From the NCBI GenBank assembly GCA_934045075.1, contig OW203730.1, positions 12,890,505 through 12,954,504 on the forward strand: a DNA stretch of 64,000 nt, in the 5' to 3' direction. Source of the DNA: Yponomeuta sedellus (lineage: Eukaryota > Arthropoda > Insecta > Lepidoptera > Yponomeutidae). This document shows positions 11,101-22,000 of this stretch, one piece after another. A program made the translations under genes and the position numbers. The number at the start of each line of letters is the position of its first letter. Positions within the stretch are counted from its first letter, which is position 1. A model generated the notes under the pieces. The model worked only from the letters and a program-made list of their open reading frames with translations. It was not told the origin of the DNA and made no database searches.

Positions 11101-12030
11101 ATAATTGGGGTAATGCTCAATTAGAACTCCTAAAAAGCTCTTGGCGAGCATCCACTCTCAGGACTTACAAACCTGCTTGGAAAAATTGACCCTAATTGCC
11201 CTTCTGGCTCAGATTTAGCCCGTTTTCTGGCAGACTTACACCTGAAATTTAAACTTTCATATAATACGATAATGGTGCACAAATCTGTAGTGTCCACGCT
11301 TTGTAATGTCAATAATTCAGGCGCTTTAAGTAGTCATGTCCTAGTAAAGCATGTGTTAAAAGCAATATCGATCAAAAAACCTACTCCATGTAAATTGCCA
11401 GTGTGGAATATTGATGATTTTGCTTCATTTCTTGGCCAGAGATCAATAAATCATGACAACAGTTTTGATGTATTGAGTCAAACAGCGGCTCTTTTAGTAC
11501 TTTGTTCGGGTAGACGTATTCATGATTTAACTTTACTAAATATTGATAAGGATAACTATGTTAAGAAAGATGATTCAATAATTATGTGGCCATCTTTTGG
11601 GTCAAAGACAGATTCTTATGATCACAGGCAATCAGGTTGGCAGTTATATAAAAATTATAATAATAAAAATTTAGATCCCGTGTACTGGATTGAACAGACA
11701 GTGTCAATGCTCTCTGTCAGACGCCAGGAAGCTAATTGTAATAATTTATTTGTTACAACAAGAGGTGCACCGCGTGCGGCCTCTAGGACAGTAATTGCAG
11801 GGTGGATCAAGACTTTAATGCGTAATGCGGGTATTGTTGCTACTCCGGGAAGTGTCCGTTCTGCCGTCGCTTCCAAACATTGGTTGGACAATTTTCCAAT
11901 GGAAGATATTATGTCCCGGGGAAATTGGAGATCTTCAAACACCTTTCTTAGGTTTTATAAGCGGCAAGTGCGAGTATCAGACCTATCCAGGAGTAACAGC
12001 ATTACTTCTCTCTTCAATCCAGTAACATAG
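11050..12030 (+). pseudogene. DIRS tyrosine recombinase, split by a frame change
   Basis: The catalytic part is open from 11188, with first ATG at 11272 (252 residues). Numbered from that Met it shows the first catalytic Arg in LCSGRRIHDLTLL (R81/R82), R196 in GSVRSAVAS (where HxxR is usual; the His position is Ser), W219 in SRGNWRSS and the nucleophile Y229 in FLRFYKRQV. The core-binding N-terminal part (SSWRASTLRTYKPAWKN) lies in another frame that ends at the TGA at 11187-11189 and overlaps the end of the RT ORF. About ten residues of the usual linker seem to be missing at the frame change, suggesting a small deletion. The enzyme would integrate the circular DNA. A programmed frameshift is possible but less likely. 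Confidence 0.8.
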
Positions 12031-12263
12031 ATGGTGTATGCAAGAAGCTACCTATTGTTTAAAACTTTCGATTCTTACCTACTTCATTGTGTAAAATAAT
12101 GATAAATAGATCATTGAAGAAAATTATACATATATTTTGTTTCAAATAATTAAACAATAATATGATTCAAAACCTGTATCATATTTGATTTACCTAAAAC
12201 TTTTTAATACCCAACATCACATTGGCGTTCACCATTTGCATCACCAGGCGATAACAGACACTT

Positions 12264-12360
12264 CTCAATTGTTTATGCTTCGAATAACGGTCAAGTGGTT
12301 TAATTCGGGCGTTTTACCTTAAATAAAACGCTTATTAAACTACTTACCTTATTCGAAGCA
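12264..12360. repeat. DIRS internal complementary region
   Basis: 12264-12304 is the reverse complement of the element's left end and 12302-12360 of its right end, overlapping by AAT at 12302-12304. In the DIRS1 replication model this region is the template that bridges and completes the two ends during circle formation. It lies 234 bp after the recombinase stop. Confidence 0.9.
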
Positions 12361-12397
12361 ATTACTATAATTTCTGCCTGGTGACAGAGTTCATCAT

Positions 12398-12602
12398 CCA
12401 ATGAGCAAGATCGGGGCGCGCGACCACAAAGGTGCGCCTCCCCTCCTGCCCGGTGATGCCATGTGCGAGCGAGACAGAGCTATATCACTAGAAAAGTAGG
12501 GAAAAAGGTAAAGGAAAGGAGATATGCCTATCTCAATTGTTTATGCTTCGAATAAGGTAAGTAGTTTAATAAGCGTTTTATTTAAGGTAAAACGCCCGAA
12601 TT
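12398..12602 (-). repeat. DIRS right inverted terminal repeat
   Basis: Inverted copy of the left repeat, beginning CCAATGAGCAAGATC, with about 30 extra outer bases ending CGCCCGAATT. The extra segment is also present as a complement in the internal complementary region, so it belongs to the element. Confidence 0.9.
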
Positions 12603-12901
12603 TCTGTCAGGCAATAGGTACTCGCGTTCCCGAAATTCGTTAAAGATCCATTGACCCCTTCCAGATGCAAGAGGAATTGCACCTGCCCGATCTTATACGA
12701 GTATTTAATTACCCAATAATATGGATATCGACGATAGCAGGGACAGATGAAAATTCCCTTTTCATTTTATCGTCGTCATTTTATATCGTATCGTCCATTT
12801 TAACAGAATCAGAAAAAAAATAACGAAATAACGTGGCAGCGGTAAAAAGTATCGGCCTGCAAAAGTTAAGATCACATGTCATATGTGCCATTTTTAAAAA
12901 C
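12603..12901. other. no gene seen
   Basis: AT-rich spacer between the DIRS element and the next SINE. It ends with the left copy of the SINE target-site duplication (12902-12913). Confidence 0.5.
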
Positions 12902-12913
12902 ACTTGAAAATAA

Positions 12914-13280
12914 AAACTTATTTAGAGGCTAAAAATTCCACCCATGCCGGGATTCGAACCCGCGACCTCTGGCTATCCGTGCCAGCGCTCTTTCCAACTG
13001 AGCTAATGGGCGACTCACCAGCATCAGTGAAATTTCGAACCTCTTTACAATATTCTCTGTATTACGTACAGGCAGCGACACCTGGCTGAAGTAATGTGCA
13101 TCAGGTTTTACATCTGAATGATATCGCTGTATCCACATTATTAGCTCAGTTGGAAAGAGCGCTGGCACGGATAGCCAGAGGTCGCGGGTTCGAATCCCGG
13201 CATGGGTGGAATTTTTAGCCTCTAAATAGGTTTTTAAAATTGTCCTTAGCACGGGTTAGTGCATTAAAAAAAAGAGTATA
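12914..13280. mobile_element. SINE family 1, inverted fold-back dimer (copy B)
   Basis: 12914-13138 is a minus-strand SINE including tail start, tRNA-like domain and the whole head. It is joined directly at about 13139 to a plus-strand copy that starts inside the tRNA-like domain (TTAGCTCAGTTGG) and runs to the tail (TTAGCACGGGTTAGTGCATT). The pair is flanked by the direct repeat ACTTGAAAATAA at 12902-12913 and 13281-13292, so it entered as one unit. Open frames on both strands across it are tRNA translations. Confidence 0.88.
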
Positions 13281-13292
13281 ACTTGAAAATAA

Positions 13293-14422
13293 TACAATTT
13301 TTATAGTCTCGTCCATAAGCATCTGATACAAAATTACAGAACTTCTTTCGACAATCGAACAGAATCTTCGTGTTTCCGTCCTATTAGATTAGGCTTAAAG
13401 CAACATATTTTATACGTTACTGAATTTCGTCAGACAAATGGTTTGTGTATGTTGACTGTAATAGTTTTAAATTATTATTGTAAATCTTCATATAATAAAC
13501 TGTTAGCATAAAAAAAAACTCCCGGTAATAAAAGGAGGATGTGGGTAGCTTTTAATGTTATCTTAGGTTTTTTGCCCAGATATAAAAACAGGACAGGATT
13601 TTAAAATTTTCAGGAATAGTGCAAAATACATGTATAAATGTCTCAATAAATTCCGAAATTTAAAAACCCGCAAATGCCCAAAGTTGGCACATGAATACGC
13701 TGCCGCTGAAGTTTTGAATCGGATCTGCCGTATCCCCAATGAGTCACCGATGTGCGTGCTATTCCCGAAAAAGTCGCGCAGTGGCGGAGATTACCGCCTG
13801 GGGGTTTGCCCACCCCTTTGATATGCCTTCTACATGGGATTAGGCCTAACTGAAATAACAACCGATTCACAATATTCGTTTTACACACAAACTAATACGG
13901 TCTATGCGTGTTATTCATAGCCCGTGACATTAATTAAGGGGTAATTTATCAAGTAAATAGTGATTTTTAGAACCCATCACCCAGAACCTAGTATCGAGGA
14001 TCTAGGACTACATACATTTATGCTGAAAACGGTCGTTGCGTGTCGGTTTTGATTCCCAAAAAATACCATTTACATACTTGAGAGACTTGTAAACAACAGT
14101 AAAACTGATTTGTAAAAGATAATAAAATTATAATTTTATTTTCTTTGGTGGCACTCGTGAGTACTCGCAGTAAATCTCATGAAGCCCCTTAAACGAGAAC
14201 ATTTTAGTTACCATGCGAATCCGCCCCTAACATCTCGAAAGTGGAAAACTAATAAAAGTGAGGATACTGGGGGCTGGCTATAAAGGGGGTACATTTTGGC
14301 AGCGTAGTTGGTTTTCCAGGAACCCAGTCTCAGTAGCTGGGGTGCGGCGACCTTTCCACAACTTTCCCTGTTTTCTGCATTGTTAAAACAATCAATTAAA
14401 CAAAAAAATTTGGCTACTAAAA
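13293..14422. other. no gene seen
   Basis: Mostly AT-rich. Moderately GC-rich frames at 13630-13821 (+) and 13643-13888 (-) overlap each other and show no recognisable motif. Confidence 0.4.
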
Positions 14423-14429
14423 AGTCATA

Positions 14430-14549
14430 TGGCACGGATAGCCAGAGGTCGCGGGTTCGAATCCCGGCATGGGTGGAATTTTTAGCCTCTAAATAGGTTT
14501 TTAAAATTGTCCTTAGCACGGGTTAGTGCATTAAACATAAAAATAGTAT
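14430..14549 (+). mobile_element. SINE family 1, 5'-truncated copy D
   Basis: Starts inside the anticodon-arm region (GGCACGGATAGCCAGAGG) and continues through box B to the tail TTAGCACGGGTTAGTGCATT. Possible short target duplication AGTCATA at 14423-14429 and 14550-14556. Confidence 0.82.
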
Positions 14550-14556
14550 AGTCATA

Positions 14557-15156
14557 CACTATTCATTAATAAGCCAATTTAATTAAAATCTCAGTTATAA
14601 ACTCTCGTCGCATATCACGAAGCTTGCTCCAACCTGCCGTGGTTGTAAATCAGTGGCCTTTTAGCAGTCTGATTTTTATCTTGTATTTTTTTTATTACAA
14701 GCTTTGTTATGACATTTTGACGGCAGATCTGTAACTTTTTCGTGGCGTCATAAAGTCAGTACCTAACCCTCGCAATGACAATACGTTTCACCTAACACAT
14801 CATTGACAAAATGTCAAACACTGCTTTCGCAGTCGGGTAAAAATAGCCATAACAAGGAATTAATTCGATGTTTATAACGCACTCAAATTAGGTATTACTT
14901 TAATATCATGTGGATGGCCCCATATTATGTCATCCTGCAATCCATTGTCATTTATTACACCCACAGTCGTAGTTGTAGGGTTAGCTAGCAAAGCTGGTTC
15001 TATAGTTTTATTCTACAGACCTAGCTTCATTGATAAAAATGCCTGAATGTCTTATAAATATGAAAGAAGATAATCCCACGAAGCGCCCGATTTTCGTGGA
15101 CAATTTCACAATTTCTGTTCAAAATTTCACATATATTCAAAATTAATTAAAAAATT
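14557..15156. other. no gene seen
   Basis: AT-rich, no supported feature. Confidence 0.45.
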
Positions 15157-15203
15157 AATGAATATTGAACATTTTAAAAGGATAAAATGTTCATATATTC
15201 ATT
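15157..15203. repeat. AT-rich near-perfect hairpin
   Basis: Arms AATGAATATTGAACATTTTA and its complement with a one-base bulge, loop of about 6 nt. Confidence 0.7.
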
Positions 15204-16030
15204 GAATAAAACGCTGCACAGGATTTACTACTTAAGAATATTTACAATATGGAGAGCTCCGACCTACGAGCTCCGATTTTATATTATTACTATATTTCTA
15301 TTAAAGGTAGAGGATGAGAGTCTCCTTTCTGTAAATAACAAATGTACAGTTTGCTGGCTACCGGCGATTGGCTCCAGGCCAAATGCACCCTGCAATTTTA
15401 CTGCTCAACTTGGACGTATAGGGCATACATACGTATACATATACATACATACAAATATATAATGGGAACTATACAGCCGAGAACACTTAGATAGATGACG
15501 ATTCCCTGTTAGTTATTCATTTTTCTAAATAGATAGCACACAGGGTACTAGCAATGGCTAACTTATGAAATATTTCTTTGCCATCTTACAAAATAAACGA
15601 CTTAACGGCATCGTTATAAGTAATGTCGTGCGAACTTGAAATGCCTCATTTTTGAACGGAAGCATTTATAAATTCAGGAAATTAGTGGTGCTGTACAGTC
15701 GACAGCAGATCCGCCTTTACATTTTGGCCGCAAAATCAATTGTAACATAACGAAGTAGAGAGCGTTTGTGTAAAAAAGGTTGATAATTGCTGTCGATTGT
15801 ACCTACGTCACTAACACAAATTACGTTGAAGCGTTTCAAATCATTGCTACCTTCGGACTGAAAACCGCACCAAACGGGGTTTTGAATTTTGCGCTCAATG
15901 TTTCTTTTTCAGATTTACCAGTTTGCATGAAGTTTAATAAAAAGATCAGGTTTTCCCGTCAATATAAGTTTAAAAGATTACATTATATTTTTTTATCTTA
16001 TATTTTTGTATGATTACCGCGGTACACTTG

Positions 16031-16150
16031 TATGGCCTCAGTTTGGGTGTATTTTCATATTTGTGATGTCCTTGCCTGGTAACCATAGCACAGCGTGTAC
16101 TAGTTTGCGACCAGGGATAAGTGACTGTGTTTTATGGACTTCCACATTCA
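16031..16150 (+). mobile_element. SINE family 2, body fragment
   Basis: Shares the body GGCCTCAGT...TTTGTGATGTCCTTGCCTGG...CATAGCACAG...CTAGTTTG...GACCAGG with copies at 48150, 51379 and 57640. The tRNA head is missing. Confidence 0.65.
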
Positions 16151-16278
16151 CTGTTATAATTTTTGAACTAACCTGAGTAAATCTAAAGAAGTCTGAGCGT
16201 CTGAGGTGTTCAAATATCTTCGCGGTCCAAATATTTTTATTTAATTATTGTCTATAGATATTAAAATCACAATTTAAA

Positions 16279-16700
16279 AACCTATTTAGAGGCTAAAAAT
16301 TCCACCCATGCCGGGATTCGAACCCGCGACCAAATAGGTTTTTAAAATTGTCCTTAGCACGGGTTAGTGCATTAAAAATAAAAATAGTATAATCATGTGG
16401 GTACAGCGATATCATTCCGATGTAAAAAACCTAACTGCAAAGTAGGTAGTCGGGGTTGTAAGTGATGCAATCTACTTTAGCCAGATGTCGCTGCCTGTAC
16501 GTAATACAGAGAATAGTGTAAAGAGGTTCGAAATTTCACTGATGCCGGTGAGTCGCCCATTAGCTCAGTTGGAAAGAGCGCTGGCACGGATAGCCAGAGG
16601 TCGCGGGTTCGAATCCCGGCATGGGTGGAATTTTTAGCCTCTAAATAGGTTTTTAAAATTGTCCTTAACACGGGTTAGTGCATTAAAAATAAAATAGTAT
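16279..16700. mobile_element. SINE family 1 composite (copy C): fold-back remnant plus full copy
   Basis: 16279-16331 is a minus-strand piece (tail through box B), fused at 16332 to a plus-strand tail, then at about 16396 a complete plus-strand SINE with its tRNA-like domain at 16555-16628. The whole composite lies between 14-bp direct repeats AATCACAATTTAAA at 16265-16278 and 16701-16714, which indicates a single target-primed insertion. Confidence 0.88.
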
Positions 16701-16714
16701 AATCACAATTTAAA

Positions 16715-17735
16715 CTAACAATAGGGATCTTGCTTCAGCATTATGGGCGGGTTGGTTATGTCTAACTGATGCTAAAAATATTCGAGTCGACGATAAGAAG
16801 CATATGCTAGGTGTTGAGTGTGTGTTTTAGTAAGTGTGAAATTTTTGTTTTGGTTGAATGGCGTGGAACGAGGCGTTTATCCTTGTAGTTCCTTGTTTGG
16901 GGAAATTTTAATTGGATCCAATTAGAAACCTCTGACCGTTTTATTTTTGTTTTATCTGAGTGAACTCCTATGTTAAATTGTTGACTAACCGAGTCAATCA
17001 TTTAAAATAATTACTTTAATTAAACAACGCTTTTTACTTATGTAATTACCGCGCTTGTGGTAATTTAAAAAAGAGGAAATACCTCTAATTTCGTAGATAA
17101 AGTACGAAATTACGAAAACAATGTGGAACATAATGAAAATTATCGTTATCATCTTAAACAGTAGTTTTTATTTTTATTAGACTAAATATCAATTCAATTG
17201 TTATTTCATGCCGAATTAGGTTAGAGAGACAATTTAACATTATCTCATCATTATTGACATAGTCGTCTGCTATTTGTCTACGATTCCCACGTTACTTTTC
17301 ACGTAATGACTCCTCGATGACAGTTCTAGTTGTCGCCCGACGGACTGATTTTTAAGATATAAGATAAAAATATCCCACTCATTAGCACTATGATCTAGCG
17401 AGAGTTTCAAGGCCATTAAAATGGCTAAAGGTACATTAAAATGCCAACTACATCACTGATTAAAACTATAATCAAAAAATAAATAAAACAAATGAGTTCT
17501 CCTTCCTATGATTACTAGAAACAGCTATTACCTATATTGTGAATTCGGTCGGAATCAAAAAGGTATATGAAGCAGCGGTATACAGGAACTTTTTGCACCA
17601 TGTATGTATACAATAAACGGTTGCAAACTATTGAACTTGAGATCTTAGTCGTTGAGTCTCCCGGCACGGAAATGGTGAGTGAATCATTCATTGACTTCAA
17701 TGAGATCACCTCGATACAAAGCTTAAAACCATGGA
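16715..17735. other. no gene seen
   Basis: AT-rich, short frames only. Ends at the TA target dinucleotide of the mariner element. Confidence 0.45.
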
Positions 17736-17737
17736 TA

Positions 17738-19010
17738 CATAGGCTGCTACTTATGTATGCGGAATCTGGGATTCCAATAATTTTAAACGCAATGTCTGAC
17801 CTCCATGGTCAAATTCGTTCTTTTTTTAAATACTGGCCGCTAATATTTTTCTCTTATATACGTCAGTGTTTTGTTTTTGTTGGGTTTAAAATGTCATATC
17901 ACTGAAAAAATGGAACTCACTCGTGAAAATATTCGTGCTATGATTTATTACGATTTTCGACGTGGTTTAACGCAACAACAGTGCGTAGATCAATTAACTT
18001 CGACTTTTGGTGGTGAAGCTCCATCAAAAACGACTGTGTATCACTGGTTTAGTGAGTTTAATCGCGGGCGCAGTAAGCTCACGAAGGTCGCCCGAAATCG
18101 GTGGTTGTGCCACAAAATATTGAAACTGTGCGAAAACTAATAATGCAAGACCGCCATGTTACGTATCGCGAGATAGAGGCTATTCTGGGCATTTGTATGA
18201 CGAGCATTCATAGGATATTACATGAACATTTGTCCATAAAAAAAATTTGTTCGCGTTGGATCCCGCACAACTTTACTCAGGATCAAAAGGATGCTCGCGT
18301 CGAATGGTGCAAGAAAATCTTAAAAAAAATCAACGGAGGTGACTCAAAATCTGTTTATAATATCTACACAGGTGAAGAATCCTGGATCTACGCGTACGAT
18401 CCCGAAACTAAACAACAACAGTTTGGGTGTTTCAAAATGAGCCGAACCCCACGAAAGTGGCTCGTGCAAAAAGCACTGTAAAGCAAATGGTGGCCTGCTT
18501 TTTTGGTATTAATGGCCATGTGGCTACAATACCACTGGAGAATCGCAGAACGGTTAATTCGGAGTGGTACAAGACCATTTGTTTGCCGGAAGTATTTGAA
18601 GAAATACGCCAAAACAACCAGCGACGCAGAATCATACTTCACCATGACAATGCCAGCTGTCATACATCTCAAGAAAAAACTACATTTTTGGATGTTCAAA
18701 AAATAGAATTGATGGGTCATCCACCGTACAGCCCTGATTTGGCTCCCAATGATTTCTATTTATTCCCAAATGTAAAGAATAAATTACGTGGTCAACGATT
18801 TTCGACCCGTGAAGATGCCGTAGATGCGTTCAAACAGCACGTTTTGGAGATACCTCAATCAGAGTGGAAAAAGTGTTTTACAAATTGGTTTCATTGAATG
18901 CAAAAGTGCATCGATCATAGTGGAGAATACTTTGAAAAACAATAAAAGCATATTTAGCCATATACATTTGTTTATTTTTTCTATTCCGCATACATAAGTA
19001 GCAGCCCTCG
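17738..19010 (+). mobile_element. mariner (DD34D) transposon, inactive
   Basis: 1273 bp bounded by terminal inverted repeats: left CATAGGCTGCTACTTATG and right complement CGAGGGCTGCTACTTATG, both continuing into TATGCGGAAT. TA duplications lie at 17736-17737 and 19011-19012. Size and ends fit a full-length mariner with no large internal loss. Confidence 0.93.
17910..18944 (+). pseudogene. mariner transposase pseudogene
   Basis: Runs in three frames. 17910-18082 encodes the paired-like N-terminal HTH (MELTRENIRAMIYYDFRRGL). After a small loss, 18083-18425 continues with EGRPKSVVVP and the second HTH (RILHEHL, SRWIPHNF). From about 18427 a third frame carries VFQNEPNPTKV, HHDNASCHTS and MGHPPYSPDLAPNDF. 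The second and third acidic residues are 34 residues apart, the mariner DD34D spacing. The first catalytic Asp, in GDESW, is Glu here (GEESW). A late stop replaces an Arg just before MQKCID; the original end is near 18944. At least two frameshifts, one nonsense and one active-site change make it dead. Confidence 0.92.
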
Positions 19011-19012
19011 TA

Positions 19013-22000
19013 TATGATTCTCAGATGCTAAACTGATCAAGATAAAGTAAGTGTACGTAAATAGGAAAATATGTTTAATAATGATTAAAATAGAAGCGAT
19101 TTATATAAAGTGGTATGATACACATCACCTTATGTAAATAATTATTACTTTAATTTAATACAACAGGCAGTAGCAATAACAATACCCAAGTGTTAATAAT
19201 GTGAAATTTTGGAATTGTTTGACAGATCAAACAAAATGTTTAACTTTATCATAGTCACAAAAAATATTCTTCAAAGCGCGGGACAAACGATCCACAAATA
19301 ATTTTGCGAATATGATTGGCATTCACAATAAAAAGTATATTAAAAATAGTCCAGAGGTTTGAAAGAACAATAACTAATTTCCGAGCCAATTAAGCGAATG
19401 CTGCATGATATTATTCGTCTACAAAATGGCTGCCACAGGCACAGTTTGCTCAGCCACGTAGTTTCAAGAATGGTGTCAGTTTAATTAGAGTATAGTTAAA
19501 GGCGCTGTGTTTTGCTGAAACGCTTATAATAGTTATAATTCAAATCGAATTCAGTGATAAGTATATGAAGAAACTTAGCATTAAATACCTACGCCTTTGT
19601 ACCCAATACTATGCGTTTTGTGCTCTAAAGAATTTTAATAATATTAATAAAGAAAGGCTTTAGTGACGTACTGTTTTAAAGGAATTATACCGACGTCTTA
19701 GATCTCCTAAGAATCAAGCGGCATGAAGCCAGAACCTTTTTTAAAAATCGTCAATCGGTTTGTATTGTTAATGAGGTTAGTGTTACAAAGTAGATTAATG
19801 TCGCAAAGACAAGACTACTCTCTATCATGTACGATCGACAGCAAGTAAATCTTTACATACGTGCAATCTAATCAGTTCCGTTAAGGTCTACTTTATAAGA
19901 AAAACGGTAAAGGTGGAACTGTTCACAACTGTACCTCTAAACTCACAAGATCTGATAATGTCGTAGTAGGTGTGAAATTTAATATTCTGAATGTCACGTG
20001 AGTTTTTCTCTCGCTTTATGTAGTATGGGCTGTTTCCAGATATTCTTGGAGGCGAAAGTTCCATGGTTCATCTCAGAGAGGAGGGATCTATTACTATAAA
20101 GTTCAATTATATTCTCTCGCCTCCGCAAGTCGTGACGCCTACACTTTTACGCAATACTGTGATTACTGTAATCTTAAAAAATAACATTGTTACGACGTGT
20201 AGTTACTTAGTTAATATACTATTGTCAGTTTCTGATAACTAAAATATTTGTTAACTAATTTCAATAGTTACGTATAATCTGTGGTATAATACACGTAACA
20301 TTCGTAGGCCTTGGGAGTTGAGACTAAGTGCTGAAAGAACAAAATTATAACTGTCAAATCAGTATGGGACTTGACAGTTACAAACGCTCAGCATAGGTAC
20401 CTAATACGATGACGCGGGTCACGCGATTTGTGGCAGTGAAATGTCCGTATTTGACAATGTACTGGAAAGTCGCGATTTTTGGCTGTATTTGGTGCGAATA
20501 ATAATTATAGGAGCTGTAGCGATGGTACGGTAGCACGAGTCACACGTTTTGTGGCGCTTAAACGTCAGGATTTGACAATTAATGTATTGTAAAGTCGCGA
20601 CTTGACATTTAAAACGCGCGGCAAACGTCATCGTAATGCCTGGGCAGGTCACTCAAATAATGCTTACCCCCGGTTTCTCGTACACTAACATTCTGTTATT
20701 AACAGCAGCTGGTTTTTTTGTTTGCATTTTGTCCAACTAACATCTGTTAACAGCAGATTATCAGACTATTAGTCTACGAAAAACCATGGTAGCAATATTT
20801 TGGGTTAAAATCGTACATTTATTTAGCTTTGGTAGTTTTTAAACCTTTTGAGTAACCAAACAATACAAGCGCAGTGGCTTTTTTGAGTTTTGCAAACTAG
20901 GATTGTTTATTGGCATTTGTGTGATCTTTCTTGTCCGAACCATTGAATTTGAAGTAAAATTCAATGTCCGAACTATACATTATACAACGAACTATACAAC
21001 GGTTTTCAAGGTATTATTTCAGTAAGTTCATTGTTGTTTATATCGTCACCTTGCTCTTAAAAACACAGCTCAGTCAGTGTTACTCGATACTCGGAATGAA
21101 AGTGGCTGTAGAGATATCCGAGAGGTTTTTACGAGGACGCCCCACGATTGAATTGCCCATCAACCCTCGTACAATATACCTCATTTGCGGCACTTACCTA
21201 CAGATGTACTTGTAAGGTTCAAAATCTGACTATACTTTTACCTTCACATGTAAATAATAGTACCTAGTGTGATTGCCAATTCCCCGTTCGTTTTGGCTCC
21301 ATGCCTCGTTTATAGCCCTCGGTTACTAAATCAAGTTTCATTGCCAATCCGTCGATTGCATTGGCATTGTCACAATAGGTAGGTATTTGTCTAAAAAAAT
21401 CTAGAAACCAAAAGAGTATAAAATCAGCCTAGAGTGGCGATGTAACATTTAATCTAATATTTTCACAGAGACAAGGTATACAGCTGTTTTGTAATATTTA
21501 GTAAATCTGACGATGTGTTAACCGAGAGACGTTGACTAGATCACCTATGGGTTACTAAATCTGGTCGCGCAACGGTCTACGGTCTACCTAATGAAATCTC
21601 GAATTATGTTCCAATATCAGATAGAAAATTCAATTTATACATCTATTAATTCTTGGTTTCGATATCAATGGCCTAGTGGTTCTGGGAAAGTCATTAAATA
21701 GAAAGCTAGACATGTATGGAGAGACAGGTGATAAACACTCGTCTGGTATCATCAGTACAAAAAGTTTACAGATTTTCTAAACCTTATATTCTGTGTTATA
21801 GAAGCGAAGACTTTCTGATCCTTATGCTCTGCGTAATAGTCGTGAAGGTAGTTGATGTTACTGACCAGTTGAGCAATCGTCTAGGCGACGTGTGGTTGGA
21901 TAAAAACTTACCTACGACTTTCTACATATTGATACGAGACGACGAGCCTAAAACGATTAACTAATTAGTCAGCGTAGACGGTCAGTAATCAATTTACTAT

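Larger units (their letters stand above)
7392..12602 (+). mobile_element. DIRS-type tyrosine recombinase retrotransposon
   Basis: A 5.2-kb element with every DIRS1-group landmark: inverted terminal repeats (7392-7566 and 12398-12602), a Gag-like ORF, an overlapping RT/RNase H/methyltransferase-like ORF, a tyrosine recombinase, and an internal complementary region (12264-12360) that joins complements of the two outer ends. Ends were set from that region, whose overlap AAT corresponds to ATT at the left end and ATT at the right end. No target-site duplication is seen, as expected for recombinase-mediated integration. The Gag and RT frames are uninterrupted; the recombinase is split by a frame change near 11187. 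Probably a young copy. Confidence 0.93.

Noticed and set aside
9270..11189. 639-codon frame overlapping the DIRS RT
   Set aside because: Shadow of the RT ORF for most of its length; only its last part (from about 11050) is real, as the N-terminus of the recombinase.
12904..13252. Open frames containing THAGIRTRDLWLSVPALFPTEL
   Set aside because: This peptide is the translation of the antisense tRNA-like domain of the SINE and recurs at every copy (also 14208-14519, 16477-16671). It is a well-known kind of spurious protein annotation.
16555..16628. Functional tRNA gene
   Set aside because: Box A and box B are good, but the anticodon loop reads ACGGATA without T at position 33, the T-arm has a mismatch, and the sequence is embedded in a dispersed repeat with TSDs.
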